A stretch of 64,000 nt of DNA from Vermamoeba vermiformis (lineage: Eukaryota; Tubulinea; Echinamoebida), in NCBI GenBank assembly GCA_045837725.1, contig JBEWZL010000006.1, positions 186,001 through 250,000 on the forward strand. The letters are read 5' to 3'. The notes beneath the pieces were generated by a model. That model saw only the letters and a list, made by a program, of their open reading frames with translations. It searched no databases and was not told the origin of the DNA. Below are positions 20,227-31,575 of this stretch, in pieces (the first letter of the stretch is position 1; each line of letters starts with the position of its first letter). The position numbers were made by a program, and so were the translations under genes.

Positions 20227-22688
20227 ATGTCTATACTAATTTATGTTGCGTTAGAGAATACGCTTTGTGCATATGATGAGGAAATCATTCGACTTTTTGA
20301 AGAGAAACACAATCCAGCCCGCAAGAAGGATATAAAGCAACTACGATTTTCTAAATTAAAGGATAATTACAGAACCAACGAAAAGCCTCTTATTGAGCGA
20401 ATTCAATGCGAGGTATGTAAAATTAATATTAATTTAATTATTTTACTCGCCGTAGTCCGAACTTGGAACTTTCGTTAGTTCACGTAGTGGCCATATATAT
20501 ATTAATATTGTCAAAATTATAGAAAGGTGTTTGGGCCAATGTCAAGCCATACCCAGATGCGATCCGTTCCCTCAAAGGTATTTACAACCAATTTGCCTCC
20601 AATACGACTCAAATAACACTTTAATACAGAAATGAGAGCCTTTGGCATTGATGTTCGTATTATTACAACGCCCAAGATTCTATTAACAACCGGATCCAAC
20701 CCGTCACAACTTGACAGTGAAATTGCGTATAGTATGGCTGAGAAAATCAAATGGTATTGATACTACCAAATTAGCATAGCTGAGTGTTAACGGTCATACA
20801 TAGGGTCTACGATCAGTTTCACTCGCCGGAATGGACGAACCGGTTAATATTCACTACGGACAAAACTTTACTCCAAGGTGCGTCTACAAATACCTTAGTG
20901 ACTCGATAGCACGTGATTAATATGTAACAGGCGACTACTTGATCGATTGCGATCCGAATCCTGAATCAACGTATCAGTTACTTGGCAATGGCATCAGCAA
21001 CATGTGCTTCAAACCGACCTGGCAACACATCGTATTTGATCAGCCCTACAACAAATCAGTTGGTAAGTACTAGATACATGCTTACAAATTACTAATATTA
21101 CTACAGAGAATAAGACACGCTTGGACGAGTGGACGAGTTGGAAGACAGTTCTTGGCTTAGACAATATGCCTGGATTTGACACACGGAAGTTACAGTACTT
21201 CAATCACGGCTCGACCGATTCACTCGATGTTGACAGGTAATGGCAGGAAATACCTAAGCGTTTGCACGTGTAGATTAACAGTTCGCAACAGGTATTACTT
21301 GTTCCCGAAAATGCCGTCAGAGAAAGAGTGCCACATGTTTGTCGCGGGTGTTGAAGATGATCGCAATCCTATTGCCATGAATGAAGAGCTTGGTGTCATT
21401 TCGAACTGCTTCAAAGGTAAGCTGGGCAAAAACGCGTTCTGAGGTACGCTATTCTCGTTGCAAACTGGAGGCAAAATTTGCTAATCCGGCGATCAACCAA
21501 AGGCGCTGTAGTTAAGTGGTAAAATTCTTGCTTAGGGTGCAAGAGGCCCCGGTTCGATTCCGGGCAGCGCCCCACCAATTTTTTGCTTTTTTGCCTCCAA
21601 GCAACGTCTACCACCTACGGTCCCTCTATTGCAATAAGCAATCTTTGTTAGGAAATTCGTAACCTATCCTTTTGCCTTTTGTTATTTGCTACGTAAGAGA
21701 AACAATTCGAAAACTGATCCCTTTGTTAGGTTTTCCTGACGAGTGCAATAACGAAATGCTGCGCACGTACCCTCTGCACAAACAAGACTTCCCCTTACCA
21801 GTCAAGCGACCAGTCACGCGGTTAACACCAGTCAAGTTGCTGGGTGCGATCCGAAAACTGTTGGGCTTGTTTCACCGCGCAGTCGAATACACTGACATTA
21901 TCCATTCTACGCTGAAACAACCCTTCTTTGCTAAGCGCGTGGAACTCTTCAAAGAGATCGATTATGTCAAGTGCACTGGTCTCGACATCAAGCGATACAA
22001 GACAGCTGCAGCGCAAATGTGTCAAACGATTGCGTTGTTGCAAGGCGAAGAAGTCTTCACCAAGTCTGAATGCGCAGCGAAATTCCCGGACTTGAAGCCG
22101 TTCCTGTACCGCGAAGAAGAGTTCATGTTGAAGAACCTTCACATTCTCAACAAATACCGTGATGTGTTGGCGAGCCTCATAGACGGCGTAGACTTCGTGC
22201 AAAAGGACGACGTGTTGCTGTTCAGCTGCAAAAATCCTCAGCCAGGCAATCAGTTCCATTACCAGTCAAATGGACTCGTGGTCGAGTGCGAGAATCTCTG
22301 CATTGGCTATCCATTCGATAATTATCAGGCACCACTACCCGCTCGCCCTAGCTGGCTCAGACCCGAGCAAGAGTTCCCTATCACGCCATTGGTCGAAAAT
22401 AACAATGCAGCTCACTACTTCGTGTCAATCTATCAAATGGGTCGCAACACCAATTTGAAGTTCACTGGTCAAGACGCATTAGAGAACGAAACGATTACTC
22501 AAGTCAAGAATATATTTAAGAAGAATAGAACTCACCGATGGTTGAATTTCGAACGATTCACGTACATTTTTGAGCTGGTTGGATCTGACACCATTCACTT
22601 GGTTGGTATGCGATGTAAATACACTAACGAGCTTCAACCGCATGACGTCGTTAAAGAACTCAACACTAAGATACTATCCAACGCTTAA
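20227..22688 (+). CDS. NT5C-like HAD domain fused to an RNA-ligase-like domain; catalytic residues altered
   Basis: Eight exons starting at ATG 20227. The first half follows the cytosolic 5'(3')-deoxyribonucleotidase (NT5C) fold: VRIITTPK (motif II), TDKTLLQGDYLIDCDPN (motif III/IV), PTWQHIVF and LDEWTSWK. Motif I, normally an Asp-x-Asp, reads YVALENTLCAYD, so the nucleophile Asp is Ala and the second Asp is Glu. The second half, mostly one exon (21730-22688), resembles T4-type RNA ligases: NGLVVECENLCIGYPFDNY before the active site, and FTYIFELVGSDTIHLVGMR like motif IIIa. Where a ligase has its Lys-x-Asp-Gly the sequence reads ENNNAAHYF, without the lysine. The ligase assignment is by eye. 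The intron between the halves (21417-21729) holds a tRNA-Pro gene. The protein may bind nucleotide or RNA without catalysis. Confidence 0.7.
21502..21572 (+). tRNA. tRNA-Pro (AGG), inside a protein-gene intron
   Basis: Full cloverleaf. The acceptor GGCGCTG pairs with CAGCGCC and the discriminator is C. The anticodon stem CTTGC/GCAAG surrounds the loop TTAGGGT, giving anticodon AGG. The T arm is CCCGG-TTCGATT-CCGGG. There is no tRNA intron. A T6 Pol III terminator follows at about 21579. It lies in sense within the 313-bp intron of the NT5C-like gene. Confidence 0.95.
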
Positions 22689-22764
22689 GATGATATTGTA
22701 CATTCGTTGCTGATGTAAAATAAAAAAAATAAAAACGGATCCTACCATTTGAACACAACACAAA

Positions 22765-24379
22765 ATGGAGGCTAACACAAATGCTACAAAAGGACGTCCC
22801 AAGCTCAGTACGGGCGTATTACCGTTGTATGTATAAAAGAGCCAGCAGATTGAAAACGAACCAATTGAAAGACAGATTTGACTTACAAATACCTCGGTAA
22901 ATCTAATTATCGTTATAAAAATAGAAAATCATCGCCTTCAGTGGTAGAATGTAGTCCTTTTGACGATAGTGCCTCATTTATAGCTTACGGTAAGATCTGG
23001 TAGAAAAATATCTGAATAATCGAAACAGATTAATTTGCAAAAATATTTGGTTGATTAGTAGATGATATGCCTGTATAATAGAGCTATTAAAATATGAATA
23101 TTAATTTTTAAAATAAATTTTAGGCGGTAATGGTCACGTAACAGTCATGGAGCGCAATAAACAATCTTCAGTGGGCGAAAAGTACGCTAATACTTTACAT
23201 TATAATATATTAATTATGAATATATTAGCTGGGATATTCAATCAGTCGCAGAGTTACAGCACGAAAGTCGAGTTGACTGCATCTCGTGGTCACCATTAGC
23301 AAATTCGCAAAACAAGACAATATCGTACGTAATATAATGTATTTTACAAAGTATGCCTATTAATAATATTTTTCTCTTCTCAGTTTGGCAGCTGGTGGAT
23401 CTGACAAAAAAATCCGATTTTATTACAATTCATTCAGCACAAATGACTCGCAACACATCACACTCGAAGGACATACAAATTATATTAACTCTATTGCATG
23501 TGCACCTCTTTCACAAGGATTTTTAATTGCTAGTGTCAGCGGTACGTTCACGACGGGAAAAATCATTAGATCCCGTCACTTACAATCAATCGCTTTTCGA
23601 ATCCTTATTAATAATGACTATATATAGACGATCATAGTTGTAGAATATGGGACCTTGAAACGGGTCAAGACGTCAGTTCACTGTTATTAAAGTCACCAGG
23701 CGTTGCTGTCAAATGGCACAATCAAGTACACGACGAGGTACGACAAAAAAATTTTATTCCGTTAAATTTAATATAAGGTCTAACAGTATCGTTATTTTCG
23801 TTAGTTAATGGTGGCTGAGAAAGCTGGAGTAATTAAAATTTTTGATTTGAGAAGCGGAAAAGTCGCACTGTCATTGAACTGTCCTGAAAACCTCGTGCAA
23901 GTACGTAAAAAATCCAATTTTTTGCGAGGGTTAGGGTTTGAATAAATATTAACGGCAACAAATTGTTGTTTTGCAGGACGCAGACTGGAACACTATCAAT
24001 CCAGAATTTATCGGTGCTGCAGTTGGTGGTGACAAGTGGTACATTTGGGCGTGCAGTGGCTTGCGCCCTCAATTCTTGAAAGGTCCTGCACACACGCCTG
24101 GCATCCGAAGATTCCGCTGGTCGTTGGTGGATGAGAGCTGGTTTGCCACATCCGGCGGTCAAGCTGTTGTATCAATTTGGAACAAAGGACATCCTACTGT
24201 GCCTGTATCGTACGAGGGTTCATTCAGGTAATACCTCCTACTTGCCTAATTAGGAAAGTGGCACGTGGTTATTAACAAAAATCAATCTTAGGGCAACTGG
24301 TTTGAGTTGGATTTATGGCGAGCCTTATTTGTTAACTGGCGGCGATAGAAAATTACATTTTTGGATGTTTGGTGGATAA
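22765..24379 (+). CDS. NUP37: Nucleoporin Nup37 (WD40 protein of the Nup107-160 complex)
   Basis: Eight or nine exons, starting at ATG 22765 only 77 bp after the previous stop. Exon 1 (to 22807) plus a small exon near 22877-22907 give LTYKYLVVECSPFDD. The protein matches Nup37 along its length: SASFIAYGGNGHVTVM, VDCISWSP, AAGGSDKKIRFY, LEGHTNYINS, SVSDDHSCRIWDLETGQ, VAEKAGVIKIFDLRSGK, DADWNTINPEFIGAAVGGDK, FRWSLVDESWFAT and LLTGGDRKLHFW. Nup37 is a seven-blade propeller that binds Nup160 in the nuclear-pore Y complex in vertebrates and fission yeast and is lost from some lineages. The TAA is at 24377-24379. Confidence 0.88.
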
Positions 24380-24411
24380 TAAACTAATTGAAATTTTCGT
24401 TTTTTGTTTGC

Positions 24412-24668
24412 ATCACAGCAAAAAATAAATCCCATCCTATCCAGTTGTAGTGAAACGAGCGTCGCAGCGGGCTGTAGTAAAAAGTGAAATTCTTATCCAA
24501 AAAACGTAGGGTGGTGACTAAAAAAATGATTCGTCCAATTTTCGACCAATGAAATCAAAGACCAAAAATCATTTTTTTAGTCACCTACTAACGGGACAAG
24601 TAGCCACATGTGTGCTAATCTGCACTACCAAAAAACGAGTTTGGACGGGATTTATTTTTTGCTGTGAT
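24412..24668. mobile_element. MITE-like foldback element
   Basis: Perfect 22-bp terminal inverted repeats at 24412-24433 and 24647-24668 (outer end ATCACAGC) extend with one mismatch to about 26 bp. A second, inner 19-bp perfect inverted repeat (24513-24531 and 24567-24585, GGTGACTA...) surrounds a 35-bp spacer. There is no coding capacity. I could not identify a target-site duplication. It fills most of the space between the Nup37 stop and the next start codon. Confidence 0.75.
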
Positions 24669-24688
24669 CATAAGATTTTTTTGACGTT

Positions 24689-26221
24689 ATGCTAGCACAC
24701 ACGAGAATATATTTAAATAATCATGAAATGGAAGTCATAATTGATGACCTAGTGGCGAAGGGATTCTCGCGCACGAAAATCAACGCAGAGATAGCACTTG
24801 TAATTTCGAATCCCGATTTTAAATTTTCAATTTTAGCTAATATTTGCCTTTAGTTTCGAGTTAACATAAAGAGAAAGACACTTTCCATCGATGCCGCCCT
24901 CAGCAGCTTCGAGATGTACAAAATAGTGTTTTTGTTATTGGCGGAGAACCATGTGGAGCTGCTAGCATTTTACCTGCCTGATATTGAACAGTCCTTCGAA
25001 GTATTTAAATTATTTGCTCAATTTATTTCGTCTTCAACAAGCTTGAAAACGTTGCAGATTCGTTTCCCCCGATCACTCACCAACGAAGAGGCGGAGATTT
25101 TATACGAAGCATTTACAAAAAACACTAGTATTCAATACATAGAGTTCTCTGAAGCCAAAGTTCCCATTCATCAATACTTTAATGCACTGCGATCCAACAC
25201 GACCATTCACACTCTCGCGTTAGACGAGTTGTCTATGTGCAATGAATCAATGATAGCGCTCAATGAATATCTATCAAATAGTAGCTACCTAAATAAACTT
25301 CATTTAGGACGCTGCGAGTTCAACCCGGAAAGTTTGGACATGCTCAGAGATGCAATCCGAAACAACTATTCAATTCAAACAATAGTTATTACCGATAAAA
25401 ATGATACATGCATTGCTGAAGCTATATTAGACGCAGCTAGTCAGTCGTATAGTTTATCACATATAACGATGTCGCGGATCCCAACAAACATCGATAAATT
25501 TTTGGCTAATAATAAGAGCTTATATACGCTAAGGCTCGATGCATGCGATGCTCCAACTATTGATGATATTGGCAGGCTCGTAGATGGACTAAAGCAGAAC
25601 GAAACCTTGAACCAGCTGCAGATCACTTTCTCGAATCTGAACGATGAAAGAATAATGAAATTATCCGAGGCTTGGACTAACAACAGCAAGATTAAAGTAA
25701 GAGAACTCGACTTATACTACAATTGCTTCACGATCAATGGCATGAAAGCCCTTATCAATGCTTGGAAAAATGTTTCAAAATTGTCGCTGCGATCCATTTT
25801 CGTGGATCAAAATTTCAACCTTTATGGCGATTCAGTGAACGAACGGTTCCTTGAAAATTGGCTAAAACAATCTCCGATGATTTACAACTTCACTTGTACA
25901 TATGAAACTCCTGATGGAGAGTGGAATAGGCTGCCTACCATGGAGCAAATTTACAAAGTTAATATTCGGAGAAAAATGCACATGGCGAAAATTCTGATAA
26001 TAGCACAAACACTACTATACTCGAATTTCATCTCATTGATCAACGAAGAGTCACTCATACCAACCATACTATACTTCGTTCAAGACGAATATGATCTTGA
26101 TAATCATATGCTACTTAATCAGACTCAAATTGATCAAATTTGGAAGTACGCGAAGAAAAAAGAGCTCAAAATAACGTACGACTCCAGAGACAGGTTCATT
26201 GAGTTTGTACTGAATTCATAA
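24689..26221 (+). CDS. RNI-type leucine-rich-repeat protein
   Basis: Two exons, 24689-24799 and 24854-26221 (492 residues). The N-terminal 60 residues are helical. They are followed by about ten ribonuclease-inhibitor-like repeats (TSLKTLQIRFPRSLTNEEAE, NTSIQYIEFSEAKV, NTTIHTLALDELSM, SYLNKLHLGRCEFNPE). A roughly 90-residue helical end lacks repeats. There is no signal peptide, so it is probably a cytosolic protein-binding scaffold. The partner is unknown. The start codon lies 20 bp from the foldback element, so its promoter must overlap that element or lie beyond it. Confidence 0.8.
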
Positions 26222-26525
26222 ACTCGGATAATACACTTTTGTACTTTACCATTACTAAAGAATGTACGAGTATCAATTTATTCATTCCTAAGTACAAAAG
26301 TGGATGCGTCACTGAAGACTTGCATTTGACTCGTAAAACTGCAAAATTATGATAAAAACTTAAGATAATTGGGCAACGATTACTACAAACCTCAAATATT
26401 AAGTGGACCCTAAGCCCAGATCTACGCTGTGAATAATAAGGTTTGATCCGAACAACATGCAATGACCAAGGGCGATTAGCTTTAAAAAAATCAGAACTAT
26501 TTTACATGGCTCTATTTACATTTAA
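26222..26525. other. Intergenic region between convergent genes
   Basis: 304 bp shared as 3' flank of the LRR gene and the ankyrin gene. Nothing else recognised. Confidence 0.5.
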
Positions 26526-29500
26526 TTATGACTTCGATTTCTTTGTCATAGCTTCGTTTAACGCATCAATCATCTCTTTCTCGTGTGTCAAATCAATCGG
26601 TCGCAAACCTTCATCGTACGTACGGGCAGTTGGATCTGCACCAGCAGCGAGTAACGCCTGAACGATCTCTACGTGACCACTTAATGACGCTGAATGCAAG
26701 CACGTCAATCCTCGTTCATCGCACCACCTGACATTGACTTTCTTGGATTGGATCAGCACTAACACGACTTCAGTCTGACCTGTACGACACGCCCACCACA
26801 AAGACATGCGATCAGGCTTGGCGCCATTGTCAATAAGTAATTTAACGATCTCGTGGTGTCCGCGCAACGCTGCTAATGAGAGTGGTGTCCATTGTTTGGG
26901 AAAGTCCGGGATCCAATGCACAGTGTCTTCAATAGGCAAAGTCGGGGTTCCTAATAATCAATACGATTAGTGTAACGTCAAATATACGCTAATCTCGGAA
27001 AAAAAAACGTGTCAAAAATAATCAGATCCAAACTCAGATTCGGAATTGATTGAGATTCAGCTGTCAAAAAAGATTGAACGATTGAGCGACAATAGAAAGG
27101 GTTCCCATAAATCGGCCGAAAAGCAAAAAGTAAAGAGCACAACACCTCCGATTCCCAGGTAGTCTCCTACCCCAGTACTAAGAAGGCCTGAACAAGCTTA
27201 ACTTCGCTGATCGGACGGGAAGCGGTGCATTCTTGTTAGTGTGGTCGTGCCCGAGAGCGACTGCAACATCGTGTTCGGGTCACTACTTGCCAACATGAGG
27301 TAAGCAAGGTATTGGTGTATGTTAAGTCACTGATGGTCAGATCAAAACTTCAAGATCTACGATCCAGCTTGGTTGTTACGGGAAGATCTTATATTCAAAG
27401 GCCAATGGCTATGGCTCAGCTTCTCGCATTGTCCCCAGCGCGTTCCATGCTTAGAATAAAAAAAGAGGAATAGGCGCCACCAAGAATCGAACTTGGACAA
27501 TCGACTCATGAGACCGAGGCTCTACCACTAAGCTATGGCGCCGTTGTTGAAAGTTTAAGGCGCAACCATACGAGGTCGTCAAAAAGACAAGCGCCATGGC
27601 ACCAGGGGTAGTATTCACGCGAACGAATGATAAATTAAAATACTTGTTGAGCTCAAAATAAATTTCTAGCAAATTTCTCAACTTTTCGTGTACGCTTACC
27701 TTGATAAAGAATGTCTACTTTAGGTGCAGCCGTAAGTAAAACCTTCACGACCTCCAAGTGACCAAGTTCAGCTGCGAAGTGCAGTGGTGTGCGGCCCTCG
27801 TTCTGTTCGCCAATGTTCGGATCTGCTCCAGCTGTTATGAGCGCTGAGATGACCCTCGTTTGGCCGTTCTGTGCTGCAATTGATATAGATGTCCAGCCGA
27901 ACTTGTCTAGCTTGTCAAGAGCTCCAAACTTGCCCCTAAATGACACGTGTCAAAAGTCTTTCTGAGGCTTAAGTTTCGCGTGAGTTACGTACTGGAATTG
28001 AGGCAATAAGGCCAACTTCTTTACGACAGAATGCCAGCCTGCACCTGCTGCTAAATGCAATGGCAATCGTCCGTTGATATCGGTACGTGTTGGATCTGCG
28101 TTGCGTGACAGCAAGAACCGGAGCGAATTCTTATGACCTGAGCGACCGTTCGTTAGAATATCAATCCGATAATAAGACTTGTAATGTTTACCTTGCTCAG
28201 CTGCGATATGCAAAGGAGTTTTGCCTTCTTTCGTGGCTTCACGGATCAACGAAGTTTGCCAGTCTTGTGACAACAAATAAGCGGCCACATCCACGTGATC
28301 GTTCAGAATGGCCATGTGCAACGCCGTTTGGCCCTTCTCGTCCGCGCGATAGATAGTCAAATTAAATCGCTTAGCTTTGAGCAGCTCTCTGATCACTTCA
28401 ACGTGTCCATTGTACGCGGCAATGTGAATGCCTGTTGTGCCATCAAGACGCGGATAATAATGGCACGTCTTATGCGAAGCCTTGAAGAACTATACCAACC
28501 ATATTAACAATTGTACTGAGCCGTTGTTGTCACATGACACTCACCTCGGCGACTACCTTGGCGTGGCCGTTGGCACAAGCAATATGTACAGGTTCACTCA
28601 TGTCCAAGTAGTCCGCATTGGCCTCGTGCTTCAGAATCAATTTGACGACTTTGTGGTGTCCGTTCTCTGCTGCTAAGAATAAAGGCGTTTCACCAGTACT
28701 GCAGGTCACAATGTTAGCACAACGATACTGATCCAGCGTCAGTTGTACTTACGTGGTCTCGGCAAGCACATCACAAGGCGACTTCAATAGCAACTTGACG
28801 ACATCAGAGTGCCCGTTCTTACTTGCAATATGAAGGGGAGTCCAACCGTCCTCTGTGGTGCACGTGTAAGTTCGTAACAAGACAAGGGGTTACCGTGCGA
28901 CACGTACCTGTTTTAGCGTTCAATTTGATCTCAACATTGCTTTCTTTCAGTGCACGCTTTACGTCCTCTTTAAGACCCTTTTGCGCAATTAAATGTAACG
29001 AGATTGCTCCTCGTGGCAGATCTCCACCGCCCAACGGCATGTCAGCCGCTATAGGTCCCTTAGCCTTCTTATCTTTTGCATGTTTGTCTTCGTGGGCATG
29101 CTTATGATGGTGATGGTGGCGATGGTGGTCCTCTTCTTTTTTAGCCGATTCTTTGGATTCGTGTTCCGGATTTGCGTTGTTATTGTTAGATTTGGTCTTA
29201 CGGACTTCTCCTTCTTTACCAGACGGTTGGTCATCGACATTCAGTAACTCGAATAGCGAAGGCCCTTTCTTTTCTTTCTTCTTTTCGTGCTCGATCTTGA
29301 ACTTCACTTGGATGTCACCAACCATGTTCTTAGGGGCGCCTGTGGAGGGTTTGGCAGGCATAGCTTGTGGACCTGAGACCGAAGGTCGCCGGCCTGTGAG
29401 TGAAGTGCGTTGTCCCGACAATGAAGTCCTCTCACCAGACTTGGAGTTGGAACGGGATCTGGTGGTCGTCGGAGTTGATGCCTGTGGCTTTTCAGAGCGT

Positions 29501-30980
29501 TCGAATGTCTGGAAGGTGTAACGGCCTCGCTGGTCATCCAACGAAGTTCTACCACGCGGATCTGTCCAATGTCCAACGTCATCAATAGAGTGCACGATGC
29601 CTTGATGCGAATGAAGGCGATCTTCTTCCAAACTGGCGCGACGACCTCTCTCAGCCAGATCCTCAATTGAGTTTGATCTAGAACGCCCACTGCTTCTATC
29701 TAAACTATTTCTTCGAGTATTGTTGCCGCTTTTCACGCTACTTGGGCCTTCATCTGCATCTTCGTCCCGATCTCTGGCTTGCACGCGCACCTTCTCGTTT
29801 TCATGTCTCGGCTCGAATCCATCTACTGATACCCCCGCTGGATACGTCCAATTAAGTTAGGATAATAAGTTAAGATAAGGCAGCGAGAAACAAATTTAAA
29901 AATACAATGGCGCGGATGTGGATTCTAACCTTCTGCCTCAATTGCACAACACAAAAATTCGGAAAAAATGTGCATAATAATATTAGTTACCCTTTCGAAT
30001 AAGTTGCACGATCTTTAGCTTCTCCGCAGCTTTCAGAACAGTAATTGGATACCACTTCTCGATCGCGACCTTTTCAGCTTGCTGCAAGTCCTCGAGAGGT
30101 ATGCTCACGACGCCTAGCGAATCTAACTTTCCATTATTGTAGTCTACGCAGTATATTCGACATTCTGCATAGAAACTAACGTGCCTAATGTAAACGAGGA
30201 TTAGCTGCGGACTGGAGTGTTGAAGATCGCGGCGTGTAACAAGTTAATTGCAGGCAGTTAATTTGTGAGAGTTATTTATGATATGGTCTATTAATTGTGG
30301 TTTGATGGTATTACTAGGGGAACTTGAATGACGCGATATTGCCTGTTTTTAAAATTTGACCGTTACGCTGAACAGCGGGAAAAACCAACAAAATCTTCCT
30401 GCTCGACCAAGAAAGCTTTTAGCAGTACTAGTACTTACTCGAACACAAGTTCGGTGTCCCATTCAGGTTGCTAGCAAGCAATCACGAGTTAGTACGAGCT
30501 AACTCTCGTTAATTGACTTCGATCGAAGGAACTTACTTGGGTGCTAAATACCACTGGAGTTTGAGCGATTTCACCATCAATTTCGACTGGAAATATATCG
30601 TAAGTAAGTGTTCTGGAGCGCATACAATTGCTAGAGTCAGCTAAGCTGAATCTGCTCGTGACTTACCAAAAATAAAAGGATCGAACGGCTTGTCCGTGCT
30701 TCCTTTCTTTCTTTTGATTCCGCGTCCTCCCTTGACTGTTAAATAATAATTAAATAATTAATAGGGAATGTTTCAATATTCAATTCGCTAAACGAACCGA
30801 TAAATTGTACACGTGGTATTTTATTCATGAATTAATTATTGAAATAACTATCGCCAATATCCAAATATACATATTTACGCAAATAGACATCAAAATTACG
30901 CAAGGCAAATTACAAGTTCGCTGTCGTGTCGACAGATTAACTCGCAAGTTTGACTTACCAAATAGCTGCAGCGTAATCAT
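26526..30980 (-). CDS. C2 domain, His/Ser-rich linker and ankyrin-repeat protein
   Basis: More than a dozen exons, start ATG at 30980. The first small exons build a C2 domain (MITLQLF, FDPFIFVEIDGEIAQTPVVF, QPEWDTELVFE, AECRIYCVDYNNGKLDSLG, WYPITVLKAAEKLKIVQLIRK). A roughly 250-residue basic, Ser-rich region follows, with SRSRSNSIED- and GERTSLSGQRTSL-type phosphorylatable repeats and a run of histidines. About twelve ankyrin repeats come next (GQTALHMAILNDHVDVAAYL, GKTPLHIAAEQGH, GRTPLHFAAELGHLEVVKVL, WTPLSLAALRGHHEIVKLLI). The last exon is 26950-26526. Membrane recruitment by C2 with ankyrin-mediated binding is inferred. The 749-bp intron 27699-26951 carries 5S rRNA and tRNA-Met genes in sense. 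The exon codons G and GA on either side join as Gly, so this splice is in frame. Confidence 0.82.
27135..27252 (-). rRNA. 5S rRNA gene, inside a protein-gene intron
   Basis: A 118-nt sequence with 5S landmarks. The 5' GGGCACGAC pairs with the 3' GTTGTGCTC (helix I). The internal promoter region contains GAAGTTAAGCTTGTTCAGGC, TTAGTACTGGGGTAGGAGAC and the CCTGGGAAT loop. A T5 Pol III terminator follows the 3' end. It is a single copy in this window, in the same orientation as the ankyrin gene and within its intron. Confidence 0.93.
27473..27542 (-). tRNA. tRNA-Met (CAT), elongator type, in the same intron as 5S rRNA
   Basis: Cloverleaf with perfect acceptor GGCGCCA/TGGCGCC, D arm GCTTAGTGGTAGAGC, anticodon loop CTCATGA (anticodon CAT) and T arm CCAAG-TTCGATT-CTTGG. 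The TTCGATT loop and the G1-C72 pair argue for elongator rather than initiator. The genomic base at the discriminator position is T, whereas eukaryotic Met tRNAs normally have A. A T7 terminator follows. Confidence 0.9.
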
Positions 30981-31575
30981 CTTCTAAACGCCCAATATAT
31001 TTATAGGCAACTATGTAGTATAATTATCTTTAAAGCAAATTGAATCGGTGCCTATAAATCTATTCGAGCCGCGATCTACAGTTGTTGCTACTCTAAACCT
31101 TGCAAGTTGAAGAAACAAATAAATAGATGTGGGCTTGTCTTTAATTAACAATAAAATAGTTAAATCACACGCGACAAAATCTTCGTTGGACAGCAAATGC
31201 GAGCACGTGCTCCACGCGAAACACGCGAGGACTTCTTTCAGCAATGCCATAACCTAATCTGCAAGAAAACAAACGTTTCTTTTTTGTGCATTTGCAACGG
31301 CTTCTTCGTGTTCTTAAGCTCTGAAAGTCTAAACTCATCCATGCACGATAAGAAACCTCTTCGGCGCGGTGCCCGAGTGTAAAGGCCAATCATTGATTGC
31401 TTGAGTACACCTGAGCTACTACTAAGGTCTAGTTTCCTTGGAGAAAGTCTGGGTCCACCCAACTAACAACACCAGGAACCACGCAACGAAATCTCTATGG
31501 GTGAAACCAAAAAACTTGAATTTTCGGTACTAATTTTTATTTTCTTAACGAAAGACCACGGTTCAAAGCACTACC
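30981..31575. promoter_or_regulatory. Divergent intergenic region upstream of AASS and the ankyrin gene
   Basis: 595 bp between two divergent start codons. A CCAAT sequence lies at about 31384. No open frame or RNA gene is convincing; a tRNA-like stretch at 31370-31460 failed inspection. Confidence 0.45.

Noticed and set aside
31370-31465. tRNA-Leu/Ser-like stretch upstream of AASS (GGTGCCCGAGTGT ... GGGTCCACCC)
   Set aside because: No seven-base T loop, no acceptor pairing and no clean anticodon arm; only the D-arm-like part resembles a tRNA.
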